Assembly (NCBI GenBank): GCA_024508355.1
Contig: JAMZEJ010000003.1
Location: 186,001 to 250,000, forward strand
Reading direction: 5' to 3'
Source: Rhizosaccharibacter radicis
GTDB taxonomy: Bacteria; Pseudomonadota; Alphaproteobacteria; Acetobacterales; Acetobacteraceae
DNA: 64,000 bases
Shown piece by piece: positions 27,567 through 35,838 of this stretch. The notes under the pieces are model-generated. The model was not told the DNA's origin. It did not search any database and was given only the letters and a program-made list of their open reading frames with translations. Each line of letters opens with the position of its first letter. Within the stretch, counting starts at the first letter, position 1. The position numbers and the translations under genes were made by a program.

Positions 27567-28445
27567 ATGATGGTGGATCTGGTGGCGCGTCCGCACGACG
27601 AGGCCCGAGCACGGCCGCCGGTCGTCCATCCCAGCGCGGTCGTGTCGCCGGGCGCCAAGCTCGGCGCCGGGGTGCGGATCGGGCCATTCTGCACCGTGGG
27701 ACCCGACGTGGTGCTCGAGGATGGGGTGGAGCTGGTTTCCCACGTGGTGGTCGACGGCCATACCCGCATCGGCCGCGACGCGAGGCTGTTTCCCTTCTGC
27801 ACGGTGGGGCTTGCGCCGCAGGACCTGAAGTACAACGGCGAGCCGACCCGCTGCGAGATCGGCGCGCGTACCGTGATCCGCGAGAACGTCACCATCCATC
27901 GCGGCACCGCCACCGGCATCGGGATCACCCGCGTCGGCAGCCAGTGCCTCGTGATGGCCAACGCCCACGTGGCGCACGACTGCGTGCTGGGCGACCGCGT
28001 CATCATCGTCAACAACGTGGTGATGGGCGGTCATGTCGAGATCGCCGACGATGCGCGCATCATGGGTTCCGCCGCCCTGCACCAGTTCGTCCGCATCGGC
28101 CGCGCCGCCGTGGTGGGCGGCGTGTGCGGGGTGGAGTCCGACGTCATCCCCTATGGCGGCGTGCTGGGCAATCGCGCGCGGCTGGTGGGACTCAACTGGG
28201 TCTGGCTGCGGCGCAACGGCGTGGCGGGCGGCGACCTGCACCGGCTGCGCCGCGCCTTCCGGCTGCTCTATCCCCGGCATGCCGTGAACGAGGTGTTCGA
28301 GCGCCGGCTCGAACGGGTTCGGGCCGAATTCGGCGATGACCCGAGGGTGGGCGAGATCCTGAACTTCATCGATGCACCCAGCCGGCGCGGGCTCGTGCGC
28401 ATCGCCACCCGCGGCGCCGGCGACGACGGCGAGGGTGCCCTCTAG
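27567..28445 (+). CDS. lpxA: UDP-N-acetylglucosamine acyltransferase
   Basis: 292 aa. First step of lipid A synthesis: 3-O-acylation of UDP-GlcNAc. Hexapeptide beta-helix repeats start at VHPSAVVSPGAKLGAGVRIG. QDLKYNGEPTRCEIG and ENVTIHRGTATG are LpxA hallmarks, and the catalytic His is in ANAHVAHDCVLGD. The C-terminal alpha-helical domain contains LNWVWLRRNGVAGGDLHRLR. Two consecutive ATGs mark the start; the second could be used. lpxI follows 33 nt downstream. Confidence 0.96.
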   Translation: MMVDLVARPHDEARARPPVVHPSAVVSPGAKLGAGVRIGPFCTVGPDVVLEDGVELVSHVVVDGHTRIGRDARLFPFCTVGLAPQDLKYNGEPTRCEIGARTVIRENVTIHRGTATGIGITRVGSQCLVMANAHVAHDCVLGDRVIIVNNVVMGGHVEIADDARIMGSAALHQFVRIGRAAVVGGVCGVESDVIPYGGVLGNRARLVGLNWVWLRRNGVAGGDLHRLRRAFRLLYPRHAVNEVFERRLERVRAEFGDDPRVGEILNFIDAPSRRGLVRIATRGAGDDGEGAL

Positions 28446-28478
28446 CCCCGTCGTGGCCGACCCACGGGCGCGCCCGCC

Positions 28479-29330
28479 ATGAGCACCGCATCCGGCGACC
28501 ACGATGTTCTCGGCATCCTGGCGGGTGGCGGCCCGCTGCCGGGCCAGGTCGCGGCGGCCGCCGCCCGGGCCGGGCGTGAGGTGTTCATCGTCGGCTTCCA
28601 GGACTTCGCCGAGCCTGCCGTGATCGGGCCGTGGCCGCACGAGATGATCAGGCTAGCCGCCGCCGGCCGCATCCTGTCCGCGCTGCGCGCCCATCATTGC
28701 CGGGAGATCGTGCTGATCGGGCCGGTGAAACGCCCGTCGCTGCGCGACATCCGCCCGGACGCGGAAGGTGCCCGTATCCTGGCCAGGATCGGCCGGGCGC
28801 TGTTCAGCGGCGATGACGGACTGCTGGCGGCGCTGGTCCGGGTGTTCGGCGAGGAAGGTTTCGTGGTGCGCGGCGCGCACGAGTTCCTGCGCGACGCCAC
28901 CGGACGTCCCGGCATACTCGGGCGGCACGCACCGGACGAGGGCGCGCTGGCCGACATCCGTCTCGGCGTCCGGGTGGTGCGGGCGCTTGGGCGGCTCGAT
29001 GTCGGACAGGGCTGCGTGGTGCAGGACGGGCTGGTGCTGGCGGTGGAGGCCCTGGAAGGTACCGACCGGATGCTGGAGCGTGCCGGCACCCTGCGCCAGA
29101 CGGGCGCCGGCGGCGTGCTGGTGAAGCTGTGCAAACCCGCCCAGGAGCGCCGGGCCGACATGCCCACCATCGGGCCGGATACCGTGACGGCCGCCAGCGC
29201 CGCCGGACTGCGGGGGATCGCGTTCGAGGCCGGAGGCACGCTGTTCACCGATCCGGTCCGGGTGCAAGCAACCGCGGACGCTGCCGGCCTTTTCCTGTTC
29301 GGCCTCGACCCGGACGCGACGGCGGACTGA
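28479..29330 (+). CDS. lpxI: UDP-2,3-diacylglucosamine diphosphatase LpxI
   Basis: 283 aa. Hydrolyses UDP-2,3-diacylglucosamine to lipid X in species lacking LpxH; members come largely from alphaproteobacteria. [20 protein letters not shown] opens the N-terminal domain. [24 protein letters not shown] and [20 protein letters not shown] followed by [10 protein letters not shown] form the conserved C-terminal (former DUF1009) domain. It lies directly after lpxA. lpxB, which commonly follows, is not found; a glyoxalase is there instead. Confidence 0.93.
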   Translation: MSTASGDHDVLGILAGGGPLPGQVAAAAARAGREVFIVGFQDFAEPAVIGPWPHEMIRLAAAGRILSALRAHHCREIVLIGPVKRPSLRDIRPDAEGARILARIGRALFSGDDGLLAALVRVFGEEGFVVRGAHEFLRDATGRPGILGRHAPDEGALADIRLGVRVVRALGRLDVGQGCVVQDGLVLAVEALEGTDRMLERAGTLRQTGAGGVLVKLCKPAQERRADMPTIGPDTVTAASAAGLRGIAFEAGGTLFTDPVRVQATADAAGLFLFGLDPDATAD

Positions 29331-29377
29331 TCGCGCGACGGGCCGCCCGGGCCCAGCTTGAAGGAACACCCCCGACG

Positions 29378-29767
29378 ATGCCGCGCTACCTGCACACGAT
29401 GGTCCGCGTCCGCGACCTGGATGCCAGCATCCGCTTCTACAACCTGCTCGGGATGCGCGAGCTCCGCCGGCGCGAGGTGCCGGACGGCAAGTACACGCTG
29501 GTGTTCGTCGGCTACGACGACAATCAAGCGGGCGAGGCCGAGATCGAGCTGACCTACAACTGGGGCCAGGACGATGGCTACGAGGTGGGCACGGGCTTCG
29601 GCCACTTCGCGGTGGCTGTGCCGGACGTGGCCGCCGCCGCGGACGCCGTGCGGTCGGGCGGCGGCAAGGTCACGCGCGAGGCGGGTCCCGTGAAGTTCGG
29701 CACCACGGTGATCGCGTTCGTGGAAGACCCGGACGGCTACAAGATCGAGCTGATCCAGCGCGGCTGA
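29378..29767 (+). CDS. gloA: lactoylglutathione lyase (glyoxalase I)
   Basis: 129 aa. Converts the methylglyoxal-glutathione hemithioacetal to S-lactoylglutathione. The paired beta-alpha-beta fold is complete. Metal ligands are His7 in [14 protein letters not shown], a Glu in [10 protein letters not shown], a His in [11 protein letters not shown] and the Glu in YKIELIQRG. This is the short, nickel-type bacterial form. The start ATG follows AAGGA by about 12 nt. It is the last gene before a strong hairpin that also faces the convergent membrane-protein gene. Confidence 0.94.
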   Translation: MPRYLHTMVRVRDLDASIRFYNLLGMRELRRREVPDGKYTLVFVGYDDNQAGEAEIELTYNWGQDDGYEVGTGFGHFAVAVPDVAAAADAVRSGGGKVTREAGPVKFGTTVIAFVEDPDGYKIELIQRG

Positions 29768-29789
29768 AACTCCGGGCCGCGGTCGAGCC

Positions 29790-29819
29790 GCCCGGCCGGT
29801 CGGATACGACCGGCCGGGC
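29790..29819. terminator. strong bidirectional hairpin between gloA and the H-box gene
   Basis: Perfect 13-bp inverted repeat GCCCGGCCGGTCG with GATA loop and its exact complement. It sits 22 nt after the gloA stop and 61 nt from the stop of the convergent gene. There is no long T-run on either strand, so termination may rely on the stem alone or on Rho. Confidence 0.65.
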
Positions 29820-29880
29820 ACACCGGCGGAACCCTTGCACGCGTTTCACCCGCCGGCGGCTCGGTTGTAGGCGATAATTG

Positions 29881-30303
29881 TTAAGGGAGTTTACGATTCC
29901 GTCCGCCGAGACGCTGCTCGGCCTTCTCGATCGCGGCGATCATCGACTCCGCCGCCCGGCGCACCGTCTGGTCTTCGTGGCCGCTGATCCGGTCCGCGAG
30001 CAACAAGGGCGGCGACAGGATCCCGCGCAGATCGTGGCGGAGCGACGACATCTCCCGGGCCAGGATGCCGCTTTCCTCGGCGACCGCGGCGGATGCGGTT
30101 CCGGGTGCCGCCGGCGGGGGCACCGCCGCCCCACCCACCAGCCGCGCCAAGGTCCGCCATGACAGCATCCCGACCAGCAGAGCGGCCAGGACGGTGCCGG
30201 CCAGCATCAGCGCGGGGGAAACGCTGGCCGCCAGCAGCACCAGCCCGACCACGAGGGCGGCCAGCCCGGGGGACAGGGCACGGAAAAGCGTCAGGCTGAT
30301 CAT
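29881..30303 (-). CDS. small membrane protein with a histidine-kinase-like H-box only
   Basis: 140 aa; function unknown. Two hydrophobic helices (about residues 10-29 and 31-47) are followed by a Pro/Ala linker and a C-terminal helical segment. That segment contains SSLRHDLRGILSPPLLLADR, with His90 in the position of the phospho-accepting His of a HisKA dimerisation domain. The second helix (RRAAESMIAAIEKAEQRLGG) matches the DHp hairpin partner. No ATPase (HATPase_c) domain is present. It could be a phosphotransfer or dimerisation partner of a kinase encoded elsewhere; this is inference. ATG 30303 is chosen because the hydrophobic helix follows at once; the frame is open back to 30390. It is divergent from rpmH. 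Confidence 0.65.
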   Translation of the reverse strand: MISLTLFRALSPGLAALVVGLVLLAASVSPALMLAGTVLAALLVGMLSWRTLARLVGGAAVPPPAAPGTASAAVAEESGILAREMSSLRHDLRGILSPPLLLADRISGHEDQTVRRAAESMIAAIEKAEQRLGGRNRKLP

Positions 30304-30468
30304 CGAGGCGTCATTCCGGGCATCGTCGCGGCAGGCAGCCTTCGGCGGGAAGGCAGGCCGTGGCGTGGAGACAGGGGTGTGTAGGAGCACCTTGCGGGCG
30401 TGGCGGTCGGGCCGTGGCGGTCGCTTGAGACGGACCGCACCCTAGCCCAACGGCGCTGGGCGGTCATG

Positions 30469-30499
30469 GTTGACGACGCACGGACCGGACCCCTATAAG
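30469..30499 (+). promoter_or_regulatory. promoter for rpmH-rnpA-yidD-yidC
   Basis: TTGACG (30469-30474) and CTATAAG (30493-30499) with 18-nt spacing to CTATAA. It has one of the best -35/-10 pairs in the window and lies 117 nt before rpmH, where a strong ribosomal-protein promoter is expected. Confidence 0.62.
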
Positions 30500-30615
30500 C
30501 CGCCCCTTCTGCGGACGGCCTCGCCCGACGCGGGTTCGGGCATGCGCGGTTCTCCGCCCGCCCTGACCGGCGTGATTCCTTCCGCTCGTTCGATCCCAGG
30601 CAGGAGTGCCGTTCC

Positions 30616-30750
30616 GTGAAGCGCACCTATCAACCGTCGAAGCTCGTCCGCAAGCGGCGCCACGGCTTCCGTGCCCGCATGGCGACCGTCGGCGGCCGCA
30701 ACGTGCTCGCCAGCCGCCGCGCCAAGGGCCGGAAGCGTTTGTCGGCCTGA
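30616..30750 (+). CDS. rpmH: 50S ribosomal protein L34
   Basis: 44 aa, very basic. [18 protein letters not shown] is the invariant L34 opening, followed by [20 protein letters not shown] and a terminal RKRLSA, as in alphaproteobacterial L34. The start is GTG with AGGAG about 9 nt upstream. It heads the conserved rpmH-rnpA-yidD-yidC-engB run; rnpA begins 100 nt downstream. Confidence 0.97.
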   Translation: MKRTYQPSKLVRKRRHGFRARMATVGGRNVLASRRAKGRKRLSA

Positions 30751-30850
30751 AATCGGTCGGGGGCGGCGTGCGTCGCCCCGATCGTCCCGACAGGTCGTGG
30801 AGGAGCCGCGTGGCGTCCCCCCGGGCCGCTCCGGTCGAAACGTTTTCCCG

Positions 30851-31282
30851 GTGAAGATCGCCCAGAAATCCTCTGGAACTCGCCGTCTGAAACGTCGCGC
30901 CGAGTTTCTCCGCGTCGCCGCGAAGGGCAGCAAGGCGCCGATGCCGGGCCTCGTGCTGCAGGCGCTCTCGCGACATGACGAGGAGCCGGCGAGGCTCGGT
31001 TTCACCGTCACCAAGAAGGTCGGCAACGCGGTGGTGCGCAACCGTACCAAGCGACGCCTGCGCGAAGCCGCCCGTCTGCTGCTGGCCGAGCGTCCGCTCC
31101 GTGGGGTCGATCTCGTGCTGATCGGGCGGGACGGTACCCGTTCGAGGCCGTTCCCGGCGCTGATCGACGATATCGCCCGGGCTCTGCGCAAGACCGGGGC
31201 AATGCCGGGCAGGCCGGCGGCCACAGCACCGGCCGTGGTGGTGCCGGGGGCTGCGTCCGGCGCGGGGCCCGACGGGGCGTGA
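30851..31282 (+). CDS. rnpA: ribonuclease P protein component
   Basis: 143 aa from GTG 30851. Basic protein subunit that helps the catalytic RNA mature tRNA 5' ends. [18 protein letters not shown] is the N-terminal helix, [20 protein letters not shown] holds the RNR motif region, and [12 protein letters not shown] completes it. The C-terminal ~25 residues are Ala/Pro/Gly-rich and extra. The frame remains open upstream to 30671, but rpmH occupies that region. The stop overlaps the yidD GTG (GTGA). Confidence 0.93.
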   Translation: MKIAQKSSGTRRLKRRAEFLRVAAKGSKAPMPGLVLQALSRHDEEPARLGFTVTKKVGNAVVRNRTKRRLREAARLLLAERPLRGVDLVLIGRDGTRSRPFPALIDDIARALRKTGAMPGRPAATAPAVVVPGAASGAGPDGA

Positions 31283-31548
31283 CCGCCGCCCTTCCATTCA
31301 CCCTGCTGATCCGGCTGTACCAGATCGTGCTGCGGCCGGTGCTCGGCCCGAACTGCCGGTTCACGCCAGGTTGCAGCGACTACGCCTTGCAGGCATTGCA
31401 GCAACACGGCGCATGGTCCGGCTCGCTGCTCGCGGCGAAGCGGGTCGCACGCTGTCATCCCTGGCATCCGGGCGGTTACGATCCGGTGCCCACCGGCCGC
31501 TGTTCCTGCGGCCGCCCTTCCTCGCGTTCGGACCGGCTGCCTTCCTGA
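31279..31548 (+). CDS. yidD: membrane protein insertion efficiency factor YidD
   Basis: 89 aa. Small membrane-associated protein assisting YidC-dependent insertion. [20 protein letters not shown] then [15 protein letters not shown] and [20 protein letters not shown] are the family signature with three conserved cysteines. It starts with GTG overlapping the rnpA stop, and its TGA overlaps the yidC ATG (TGATG), so all three genes are translationally linked. Confidence 0.95.
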   Translation: MTAALPFTLLIRLYQIVLRPVLGPNCRFTPGCSDYALQALQQHGAWSGSLLAAKRVARCHPWHPGGYDPVPTGRCSCGRPSSRSDRLPS

Positions 31549-33308
31549 TGGACAACAAGCGTTTCTTTATCGCCGTGCTGCTGTCGGCGGCGATCCTGGT
31601 CGGCTTCGAATGGCTGATGCCGAAGCAGAACCGGCAGCAGGTCCAGCACCATGCCCAGCAGAGCACCCAGGCGACACCGCCCGGTGCCGCGCCGCGGCCG
31701 GGCATCGACCCGGCAGGCCCCGGGACCCAGCCGGCCGCGATCGCGCCGCCCGCGTCGCATACGCGGCTGCCGCTGCAGGGCGCGCGGGTCAGCGGCTCCA
31801 TCGATCTCACCGGTGCCCGCTTCGACGACCTGATCCTGCGCGACTACCGTGAAACGGTGAAGGCCGACAGCCCGCAGGTGCGGGTGCTGGAACCGCAGAA
31901 CGAGAAGCAGCCGAACTACGTGCAGCTCGGCTGGAGCGGCGCCGGCGGCGACGGGGTCAAGCTGCCGGATAGCGGCACGGTGTGGACGGCCGACCAGCCG
32001 AAGCTCACCGAAGGACATCCGGTCACCCTGAGCTGGGACAACGGCGCCGGGCTCCAGTTCCAGATCGTGGCGTCGATCGACGCCAACTTCATGTTCACGG
32101 TGGAACAGCGCGTGCGCAACACCAGCGGCAAGCCGGTGGCGCTGTTTCCCTGGGCGCGGGTGAGCCGCGGCTACACACCGGAAGTCACCGGCGGCTATCT
32201 CGTGCACGAGGGGCCGGTAGGGGTGGTGGGCGGACAGCTGGAGGAGATGTCCTACAGCTCGCTGCGCACGAAGTCGGACGAGAACAACGGCGTCGGCTGG
32301 AGCAAGTCCGACAAGGGCGGCTGGGCCGGGATCACGGACAAGTATTGGCTGACGGCGCTGCTGCCGGACCAGAACGAGGCGGCCACCGCGTCCTACCGCT
32401 ACCAGCGCGACGAGGGAGCCGGCACCTACCAGGTCGATTTCATCGCGCAGAACCCGCAGCAGGTCGCGGACGGCGCCACCGGCTCCGTCACCAGCCACGT
32501 CTTCGCCGGGGCCAAGGAAGTGCATCTGCTGGAGGGCTACGAGAAGAGCCTCCATGTGGCGGACTTCTGGAAGGCGGTGGATTTCGGCTGGTTCGCGTTC
32601 CTCACCAAGCCGATCTTCTACGTGCTGGACTGGCTGAACACGGCGCTCGGCAATTTCGGCTTGGCGCTGATGGCCTTCACCCTGATCGTGAAGACCCTGT
32701 TCTTCCCCCTGGCCACCAAGCAGTTCCGCTCCATGGGCAAGATGAAGCTCCTGGCGCCGAAGATGCAGGCCCTCCGGGAGCGTCACAAGGACGACCCGAT
32801 GGGCATGAACCAGGAGATGATGGCGCTCTACCGCGCGGAAGGCGTCAACCCGGCCTCGGGCTGCCTGCCGATGCTGGTGCAGATCCCGGTGTTCTGGTGC
32901 CTCTACAAGGACCTGGTGATCACCATCGAGATGCGGCACGCGCCGTTCTTCGGCTGGATCCGCGACCTGTCCGCACCCGATCCCACCAACCTGTTCAACC
33001 TGTTCGGACTGCTGCCCTTCGATCCGACGGTGCTGACGCCCATGCTGCATCTGGGCGTGTGGCCGCTGATCCTCGGCGTGACCATGTTCCTGATGCAGAA
33101 GCTGAACCCGCCGCCGGCCGATCCGGCCCAGCAGCGCATCTTCCAGCTGATGCCGCTGATCTTCATGTTCGTGCTGGCCCGCCAGCCGGCTGGCCTCGTG
33201 ATCTACTACAGCTGGAACAACCTGCTCACGATGGCGCAGCAATGGCTGATCCAGCGCAATGCCCGGCTCGGCGGCGGTTCCCGCGCCGTGGCCGCGACGC
33301 CGCGCTGA
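31548..33308 (+). CDS. yidC: membrane protein insertase YidC
   Basis: 586 aa, Gram-negative type. [20 protein letters not shown] is TM1, then a Gln/Pro/Ala-rich linker (about 27-70) and the large periplasmic beta-sandwich domain (about 75-345). Five C-terminal helices begin near FGWFAFLTKPIFYVLDWLN. The cytoplasmic hairpin has KTLFFPLATKQFRSMGKMKL and a conserved NPASGCLPMLVQIPVFWCLY. It inserts respiratory and other membrane proteins with or without SecYEG. engB follows within about 20 nt. Confidence 0.97.
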   Translation: MDNKRFFIAVLLSAAILVGFEWLMPKQNRQQVQHHAQQSTQATPPGAAPRPGIDPAGPGTQPAAIAPPASHTRLPLQGARVSGSIDLTGARFDDLILRDYRETVKADSPQVRVLEPQNEKQPNYVQLGWSGAGGDGVKLPDSGTVWTADQPKLTEGHPVTLSWDNGAGLQFQIVASIDANFMFTVEQRVRNTSGKPVALFPWARVSRGYTPEVTGGYLVHEGPVGVVGGQLEEMSYSSLRTKSDENNGVGWSKSDKGGWAGITDKYWLTALLPDQNEAATASYRYQRDEGAGTYQVDFIAQNPQQVADGATGSVTSHVFAGAKEVHLLEGYEKSLHVADFWKAVDFGWFAFLTKPIFYVLDWLNTALGNFGLALMAFTLIVKTLFFPLATKQFRSMGKMKLLAPKMQALRERHKDDPMGMNQEMMALYRAEGVNPASGCLPMLVQIPVFWCLYKDLVITIEMRHAPFFGWIRDLSAPDPTNLFNLFGLLPFDPTVLTPMLHLGVWPLILGVTMFLMQKLNPPPADPAQQRIFQLMPLIFMFVLARQPAGLVIYYSWNNLLTMAQQWLIQRNARLGGGSRAVAATPR

Positions 33309-33324
33309 ACCTGGGCTGCGGACG

Positions 33325-34011
33325 GTGGGACGCGGATTTGAGGATGTGCCGGACTTCGCGCCCGCCGCCGACACCGAGGAGGAGCGCGCGGCCGCGATCG
33401 AGGCCGGGCGCCTGCTGTTCGCGCAGCCCTGCCGGTTCTTCTTCGCGGCGCAGCGCATCGATCAGTTGCCGCCCCCCGCGCTGCCGGAGATCGCCTTCGC
33501 CGGGCGCTCCAATGTCGGCAAGTCCTCCCTGATCAACGGCCTGACCGGCCACAAGGCGCTCGCCCGCGCCTCATCGACCCCGGGCCGCACCAAGCAGCTC
33601 AATTTCTTCGAGCTGGGGGGTCGGCTGACCCTCGTCGACATGCCCGGCTACGGCTATGCCGAGGCCGCCAAGGCGGTGAAGGAGGACTGGCAGGGGCTGA
33701 TGTTCGACTTCCTTCGCGGCCGCCCGACGCTGCAACGAGTCGTGTTGCTGCTCGACAGCAGGGTCGAGATCAAGAAGACCGATACCGATGCGATGGCGCT
33801 GCTGGACCGCGCGGCCGTGATCTTCCAGCTGGTGCTGACCAAGGCCGACGCGGTGAAGCCGCCGAAGCTGGCCGCCAAGCAGGCGGAAGTGGAAGCCCTG
33901 GCACGCCGCCATCCCGCCGCCCACCCGGAGGTGCTGACGACCAGCAGCGAGACGGGGGCGGGGATGCCCGAGCTGCGCGCTGCCCTGGCGGCGCTCGCGG
34001 AGCCGGCCTGA
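33325..34011 (+). CDS. engB: ribosome biogenesis GTPase EngB (YsxC/YihA)
   Basis: About 228 aa. GTPase of the TrmE-Era-EngA-like superfamily needed for 50S assembly. G1 is [14 protein letters not shown], a Thr for G2 lies in [14 protein letters not shown]3 is DMPGYGYA and G4 is TKAD. Start uncertain: GTG 33325 and GTG 33346 are in frame after the yidC stop, and neither has a clear Shine-Dalgarno. The N-terminal ~45 residues are typical of alphaproteobacterial EngB. argB follows after 130 nt. Confidence 0.93.
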   Translation: MGRGFEDVPDFAPAADTEEERAAAIEAGRLLFAQPCRFFFAAQRIDQLPPPALPEIAFAGRSNVGKSSLINGLTGHKALARASSTPGRTKQLNFFELGGRLTLVDMPGYGYAEAAKAVKEDWQGLMFDFLRGRPTLQRVVLLLDSRVEIKKTDTDAMALLDRAAVIFQLVLTKADAVKPPKLAAKQAEVEALARRHPAAHPEVLTTSSETGAGMPELRAALAALAEPA

Positions 34012-34141
34012 CGCCGTAGCTGCGCCGTCGCGGCGCGGGATCCGCTGGGCCGCTCCCGCCCGGGGTCCTCGAACGACGCCCATATCCTTTCCTTTCCGCC
34101 GGACGATAATGATCCCTGCCGAGCAAGGAGTGCCGCCCGCC

Positions 34142-35047
34142 ATGTCTTTCGACGAGGATGTCCTGAAGAACGCGCGTGAGCAGGCGGCTGTGCTGGCCAA
34201 CGCGCTGCCATTCCTGCGCCGCTACGCGGGCGACACCATCGTGGTGAAGTATGGCGGCCACGCCATGGGCGAGGCGGCGCTGGCCGAGGCCTTCGGGCAC
34301 GACATCGCCCTATTGAAGCTGGTCGGCGTCAACCCGGTGGTGGTGCATGGCGGCGGCCCGCAGATCAACGCCATGCTGGAACGGCTGGCGATCCGGTCCC
34401 AGTTCGTGGACGGGCTGCGGATCACCGACGCAGCCATGGTGGACGTGATCGAGATGGTTCTGTCCGGATCGGTCAACAAGCAGGTGGCCGAGCTGGTGAA
34501 CCGGGCCGGGGCGCTGGCGGTCGGCATCTCGGGCAAGGATGGAGGCCTGATCCGCGCCCGCAAGCTGACGCGCACCGTCCGGGATCCCGACAGCCGCATC
34601 GAGCGGGTGCTCGACCTCGGCTTCGTGGGCGAGCCGGAGCGCATCGACACCCGCGTGCTGTATGCGCTGTCGGGTTCGGGGCTCATCCCGGTGATCGCCC
34701 CGGTCGGCCAGGGCGCGGACGGCCAGACCTACAACATCAACGCCGACACCGCGGCCGGCGCGGTGGCCGGTGCGTTGAACGCCACCCGGCTGCTGATGCT
34801 GACGGACGTGCCCGGCGTGCTGGACGAGAACAAGCAGCTGATCCCAGAGCTCACCGCCGAGCAGGCGCGGCGCGGGATCGAGAGCGGCATGATCTCCGGC
34901 GGCATGATCCCCAAGGTGGAAACCTGTCTGGAGGCGGTGCGGGCAGGGGCGCGCGCGGCGGTGATCCTGGACGGCCGCGTGCCGCATGCCGTCCTGTTGG
35001 AGCTGTTCACCTCGGCGGGGCCGGGCACCATCATCCGCGCCGACTGA
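34142..35047 (+). CDS. argB: acetylglutamate kinase
   Basis: 301 aa. Second step of arginine biosynthesis: ATP-dependent phosphorylation of N-acetylglutamate. [13 protein letters not shown] is the Lys/Gly-rich nucleotide loop, [15 protein letters not shown] the substrate loop, [19 protein letters not shown] and [17 protein letters not shown] are signatures, and [14 protein letters not shown] ends the active site. The N-terminal helix ([20 protein letters not shown]) is that of arginine-sensitive hexameric enzymes, suggesting feedback inhibition. It ends the rpmH-argB run. Confidence 0.96.
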   Translation: MSFDEDVLKNAREQAAVLANALPFLRRYAGDTIVVKYGGHAMGEAALAEAFGHDIALLKLVGVNPVVVHGGGPQINAMLERLAIRSQFVDGLRITDAAMVDVIEMVLSGSVNKQVAELVNRAGALAVGISGKDGGLIRARKLTRTVRDPDSRIERVLDLGFVGEPERIDTRVLYALSGSGLIPVIAPVGQGADGQTYNINADTAAGAVAGALNATRLLMLTDVPGVLDENKQLIPELTAEQARRGIESGMISGGMIPKVETCLEAVRAGARAAVILDGRVPHAVLLELFTSAGPGTIIRAD

Positions 35048-35067
35048 GGGGATGGGGGAGCGGGCGG

Positions 35068-35793
35068 CTATTCCGGGTCCTGACCGCCCTCTTCATGCTC
35101 GGCGTCTTCCGACCCGGCGTCGGTGCCGACCAGAGCCAGGTGCCACATCATCGTCGCCCGCCCGACCGGGATTCCACCGTCCGGATGGCGCGACAGGATC
35201 TGGTGTCGCAGCAGCCCCGCGATCTCGCGCTGAAGCAGCTCGCTGGAGCGGAACGAGAAGCTCGCGCGCCAGGCTAACGCCACCAGCGCCGTCGCGTCGC
35301 GCAGCTCGACGGCGGCGCGTACCGTTCCCGTCGGAACGTCGGCCGCCTTGGCCAGCAGCGTGATCGCCACCTCGTGCCGTCGTTGACGGGTGGCGCGCAG
35401 GAAGGCCGTTTCTGGTTTTTCCACCGGTGACGGCGCCACGTCGGGCGCAGGCGGGGCGGCGATGGCGGTCACCGGCGCGTCCTGCTCCCTCCCGGGGACG
35501 ACCGGGGTCGGCGGCGCTGCCATAATTTCCAGGTCGGCCGCCAGCAGCAGGTCGAGCGCGGCTTCCTCGGCCATCGGTCCTGGCTCGCGAAGCATCAGCC
35601 TCACGGCCTGCAGCCGCCGGGCCGGATCGCCCGCGAGGAGGCTGGCGGTGCCCCGCGAATCCGCATCCTCGGCAGGGTTGCCCGTCGGCTGAGCCGCCGC
35701 ATGCCCGCCACGGATCAGCTGTCGCACCAGGATGCGCAGGGATCGATCGGCGCGGAGGAAGAGCGTGCGGCCTTTGGGAGGCGGCTCAGCCAC
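35068..35793 (-). CDS. DUF2336-like protein
   Basis: 241 aa from a GTG start. The C-terminal half (RRHEVAITLLAKAADVPTGT then VRAAVELRDATALVALAWRA and SELLQREIAGLL) reads like the helical repeats of alphaproteobacterial DUF2336 proteins; this match is from memory and moderate. The middle (about 105-125) is a Pro/Ala linker. No catalytic motif is visible. It lies 45 nt downstream of the PAS/GGDEF-like gene on the same strand and is probably co-transcribed, which suggests a shared signalling role. It ends 20 nt from convergent argB. Confidence 0.6.
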   Translation of the reverse strand: MAEPPPKGRTLFLRADRSLRILVRQLIRGGHAAAQPTGNPAEDADSRGTASLLAGDPARRLQAVRLMLREPGPMAEEAALDLLLAADLEIMAAPPTPVVPGREQDAPVTAIAAPPAPDVAPSPVEKPETAFLRATRQRRHEVAITLLAKAADVPTGTVRAAVELRDATALVALAWRASFSFRSSELLQREIAGLLRHQILSRHPDGGIPVGRATMMWHLALVGTDAGSEDAEHEEGGQDPE

Positions 35794-35838
35794 GACGCCG
35801 CGTCGGGGCGGCGAGATCCTGGGGATTGTCCGGCGGCA

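Noticed and set aside
30671-30850. N-terminal extension of RnpA over rpmH
   Set aside because: The frame is open, but rpmH is certain in the overlapping frame and GTG 30851 gives a family-length RnpA.
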